From Paenarthrobacter ilicis (GTDB lineage: Bacteria > Actinomycetota > Actinomycetes > Actinomycetales > Micrococcaceae), in contig NZ_JAFBCD010000001.1 in NCBI RefSeq assembly GCF_016907545.1, forward strand, positions 1,240,001 to 1,304,000: DNA of 64,000 bases, written 5' to 3'. Within the stretch, counting starts at the first letter, position 1. Every line of letters begins with the position of its first letter. Shown here one piece after another: positions 61,248-64,000 of the stretch. The notes beneath the pieces are model-generated. The model did not search any database. It was given only the letters and a program-made list of their open reading frames with translations, and was not told the DNA's origin. Both the position numbers and the translations under genes were made by a program.

Positions 61248-62807
61248 TCACGCAGCAGCAGCCTGGAAGTGCTTCTCGATGATGCCCTTGATGTCCTCGT
61301 GGCATCCGCCGCAGCCCGTTCCGGCCCTGGTTGCTTTGGAAACATCGGCTACTGAGGAGCATCCCTCTGCCACGGAGTCCCCGATGCTGGCAGCGCTCAC
61401 CCCGGCGCAACGGCACACGGTCCGCTGGGGATCGTTGGCCGTGGCCCCGGAGGGCTGGTCGGGGCCGTCCAGGCGGAGCAGCAATGACCGGTCCGCGGGC
61501 AGCTCGGAGGAACGCTCAAAGAGCACCACCAGTTCAGCAGCAGTCCGTGGCATGCCCACTGCCACCAGGCCCTCCAGGACCCCGCCGCGGGTGGTCATTT
61601 TGACGTACCGGCCGTGTTCCGGGTCCGCCCACTGGGAGACCTGGCGGCGTTCCCGTCCGGACGTCGCTCCTGCTTCCAGCAACTCTTCGTCCCAGGGGTC
61701 GGCGTCGTTGTCGCCGGCCACAGCGAGGTTGATGCCGCGGGCTTTAAGGACCACGACGCCGGGCTTCTCCAGCGGCAGGGGGTCCAAGGCGTCAGCGGTT
61801 TCCTGGCCGTCCCGGGCCAGGACCACGAGGTATTCGGCCAACCATTCGGCCTGGCGCCAGCCCGGACCTACCAGGCCTGAGGGTCCGGATGCGGAACGGC
61901 AGTCCGTGCAGGATGGATCGGCGCAGCGTACTTCGGCACAGTCACCGATCGCGAACATGTGGGGCTCATGATAGGTCCGCAGATGGTGGTCCACCAGGAT
62001 GCCCTGGCCAACAGGGAGCCCACAGCCTGCCGCCAACTCGATCCGCGGACGCACGCCGCAGGAGAGCACCAGCAAGTCACCGTCGATCGCGGACCCGTCG
62101 TCAAGGAGCAGCGCGGAGAAGGATCCGCCGGGGCCGGCGGTCTCCACCCCGGTGGAGCGGGCATTGCCGGCCATGCGGACACCGCCCGCGCGCATGCTTG
62201 CCGTCAGGACCGATCCGCTGCCCCGGTCGATGCTGCGGCCCAACGGAAACCGCCCATTGTGCACCACCGTTGCCCGGGCGCCCTCCTCCGCTGCGGCCAA
62301 GGCGGTCTCCAGGCCCAGGACCCCGCCGCCCAACACCACAATGCGCTGACCGGCGGAAACTGCTGTGCGCAGCACCTCTGCGTCGTGAAGGTCCCGCAGG
62401 GTGGTGACGCCGGGAGGCAGGACGGGGTGGGCCGGATCAGGATTCAGTCCGGTGAGGTTGGGGATGACAGGGCGGGAACCGGTGGCGAAAACCAGCCGAT
62501 CGTAGTGCTCGGTGGCCCCGTCGGAGAGGACCACGTTCTGCCGGGCACGGTCGATCCGTTTCACTTCCACGCCCAACCGCACCTGGACGCCGTCGGACTC
62601 CAACTCAGCGGCGTCCGCCATGGCGAGGGCCGCCGCCGAGGTGCGGCCGACGCCCAGTTCGGCAACCATCACACGGTTGTACGCGGCCTCGGCTTCTTGT
62701 CCTACAACCAGGAGCTGGACCAGGCCGGAACGAACGGACGGAAGGAGTTCATCCACCAAGCGGGAAGCCACGGGGCCAAATCCCACAACAACAATGCGCT
62801 CACTCAC
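61248..62807 (-). CDS. Nitrate reductase electron-transfer flavoprotein (NasC-like)
   Basis: The 519-aa protein resembles the N-terminal half of NirB: FAD motif VVVGFGPVASRLVDEL, NAD motif VVLGGGVLGLETALAA, FAIGDCAEV, then a BFD-like [2Fe-2S] domain at the C-terminus (TVCRCAGVS and GTGCGGCHEDI, four Cys). It probably passes electrons from NAD(P)H to the adjacent nitrate reductase. The GTG start at 62807 has AAGGAGG 5 nt upstream and overlaps the nasA stop as GTGA, so the two are translationally coupled. Confidence 0.87.
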   Translation of the reverse strand: MSERIVVVGFGPVASRLVDELLPSVRSGLVQLLVVGQEAEAAYNRVMVAELGVGRTSAAALAMADAAELESDGVQVRLGVEVKRIDRARQNVVLSDGATEHYDRLVFATGSRPVIPNLTGLNPDPAHPVLPPGVTTLRDLHDAEVLRTAVSAGQRIVVLGGGVLGLETALAAAEEGARATVVHNGRFPLGRSIDRGSGSVLTASMRAGGVRMAGNARSTGVETAGPGGSFSALLLDDGSAIDGDLLVLSCGVRPRIELAAGCGLPVGQGILVDHHLRTYHEPHMFAIGDCAEVRCADPSCTDCRSASGPSGLVGPGWRQAEWLAEYLVVLARDGQETADALDPLPLEKPGVVVLKARGINLAVAGDNDADPWDEELLEAGATSGRERRQVSQWADPEHGRYVKMTTRGGVLEGLVAVGMPRTAAELVVLFERSSELPADRSLLLRLDGPDQPSGATANDPQRTVCRCAGVSAASIGDSVAEGCSSVADVSKATRAGTGCGGCHEDIKGIIEKHFQAAAA

Positions 62808-64000
62808 AATGCCTCCTTGGCGTTGGGAAGGGCTCCGGCAGCTACCGGTACGGGCGCGGCAACCGCACGCCGGACCCATACCCTGCTGGTCTTGAATTCG
62901 GGCATCCCGGAGATCGGGTCGGTCGCAGCTTCCGTGAGCCTGTTGGCGTTTTCGTGGCCCGGAAAGTGGAAGGGCAGGAACACGGTGTCGGGCCGGACGG
63001 TGGTGCTGAGCTCTGCGCGGCAGAGGACCTCGCCCCGGTCATTGACCACGGTGGCGTAGTCGCCGTCGGCAATGCCGCGGGAGGCCGCCGTCGAGGGGTG
63101 CATGACCAGCCGGGCCTGGGGCTGGGCGGACAACAGTTCGCTGACGCGCCTGGTCTGGGCCCCGGATTGATAGTGCTCCAGCAACCTGCCGGTAGCGAGG
63201 GACAGCGAATCGTCGGCGTAGGAGCGGGCGGCCCGCTTGGACGGGGTGACGGGCACCAGCACGGCACGGCCGTCGGCATGGGCAAACCCGTCAGTGAAAA
63301 GCCGAGGAGTTCCGGTGGAGCCTGCGGGGAAGGGCCAGTAGGCGGCCTCGCCGCGGTCCAGCATGGCGTAGTCGATTCCCGAGTAGTCGGCCAGGCCTCC
63401 GGCGGAGGCCAGGCGCAGCTCTTCGAAAACGGTCTCCGGGTCATCGCTGAACGTGGAGGGGGCGTCCAGGCGCTCGGCCAGGCGTGCCATGAGCCACAGC
63501 TCGCTGCGGACGCCCGGGGGAGGCGTCAGCGCTTGACGACGCCGGATCACCCGCCCTTCGAGGTTGGTCAAGGTGCCTTCCTCTTCCGCCCACTGCGTGA
63601 CCGGCAGGACGAGGTCGGCTTCGGCGGCGGTCTCCGACATGAAGAAGTCGCACACCACCAGGAAGTCCAGGCTGCGCAGGCCCCGGATGACGGCGTTGGT
63701 GTCGGGGGCGGATACCACCACGTTGGCGCCGTGAACGAAGAGGCAATGGACGCCGTCGGGCTGTCCCAGTGACGCAAGAAGTTCGACGGCGGGCAGGCCA
63801 GGTCCCGGGATCAGCGACTCCTCGATTCCCCACACCGAGGCAACGTGTGCCCGGGCGGCGGGATCGGTGATCTTGCGGTAGCCCGGAAGCTGATCGGCCT
63901 TTTGGCCGTGCTCGCGGCCACCCTGCCCGTTTCCCTGGCCGGTGAGGGTTCCATAGCCGCTGCGGGCCGAGCCGGGCAGGCCAAGGAGCAGGCTGAGGTT
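62804..64000 (-). CDS. nasA: Assimilatory nitrate reductase catalytic subunit, C-terminal part
   Basis: This is a molybdopterin enzyme that reduces nitrate to nitrite. The 399 visible residues include GQGNGQGGREHGQK and GYRKITDP, a MGD-binding core (FMSETAAEADLVLPVTQW), and the C-terminal dinucleotide-binding domain (LATGRLLEHYQSGAQT). The N-terminal [4Fe-4S] and cofactor regions lie beyond the right edge. It is upstream of the NasC-like gene with a 4-nt overlap. Confidence 0.92.
   Translation of the reverse strand, partial: NLSLLLGLPGSARSGYGTLTGQGNGQGGREHGQKADQLPGYRKITDPAARAHVASVWGIEESLIPGPGLPAVELLASLGQPDGVHCLFVHGANVVVSAPDTNAVIRGLRSLDFLVVCDFFMSETAAEADLVLPVTQWAEEEGTLTNLEGRVIRRRQALTPPPGVRSELWLMARLAERLDAPSTFSDDPETVFEELRLASAGGLADYSGIDYAMLDRGEAAYWPFPAGSTGTPRLFTDGFAHADGRAVLVPVTPSKRAARSYADDSLSLATGRLLEHYQSGAQTRRVSELLSAQPQARLVMHPSTAASRGIADGDYATVVNDRGEVLCRAELSTTVRPDTVFLPFHFPGHENANRLTEAATDPISGMPEFKTSRVWVRRAVAAPVPVAAGALPNAKEAL

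Overview
The window is high-GC actinobacterial chromosome and looks most like an Arthrobacter/Paenarthrobacter-type member of the Micrococcaceae. The left third keeps the order tatD - rpfB - ksgA - ispE ... glmU - prs - rplY - pth ... mfd, which is the same conserved block known from Mycobacterium tuberculosis (Rv1008-Rv1020). GTG and TTG starts are common, ATGA stop/start overlaps are frequent, and a NirB/NnaR/GlnR-type nitrogen locus is present. I see no insertion sequence, integrase, prophage or CRISPR array. The assignment rests on synteny and protein signatures only.

Layout. 1-12.3 kb: housekeeping block (moxR fragment, tatD, rpfB, ksgA, ispE, an ABC-F ATPase, a TetR regulator, tRNA-Gln, glmU, prs, rplY, pth). 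It is interrupted at 6.9-7.2 kb by two facing arrays of 32-bp repeats. 12.4-20.9 kb: three large co-oriented STAND/LAL-type ATPase proteins. The first two end in LuxR helix-turn-helix domains and the third does not; a 472-bp, highly structured, motif-rich leader precedes the third. 21-33.2 kb: sufS-sufU, nhaA, small membrane and DUF proteins, an SDR-DUF2867 protein, mfd, a YdjM-like membrane protein, deoC and a compact FAD oxidoreductase. Two long palindromes sit between these genes.

33.3-42.2 kb holds the most unusual system: a seven-gene minus-strand operon in which every junction overlaps by 1-4 nt. In transcription order it encodes a cholesterol-oxidase-like GMC flavoenzyme with a C-terminal extension, a metallophosphoesterase fused to membrane helices, an alpha/beta hydrolase with a probable Cys nucleophile, an acetoacetate-decarboxylase-like protein, two small membrane proteins and a patatin lipase. 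I read it as an uncharacterised, membrane-associated pathway for a lipid or sterol-like substrate.

42.3-51.5 kb is a stress and metal region: a DHFR-fold reductase, cmtR with a cation diffusion facilitator, umuD, an arsR / ACR3-arsC arsenic module, a LacI regulator with a sugar transporter, a DUF1349 protein and umuC. umuD and umuC are about 5.6 kb apart, but both are preceded by nearly identical LexA boxes.

51.5-64 kb is nitrate/nitrite assimilation (nnaR, cobA, nirB, divergent nirD, an electron-transfer flavoprotein and the catalytic subunit of assimilatory nitrate reductase). It encloses pgm, punA and lpdA, a trio also clustered in mycobacteria. Four half-sites at exact 11-bp spacing upstream of nirB form a strong candidate GlnR operator.
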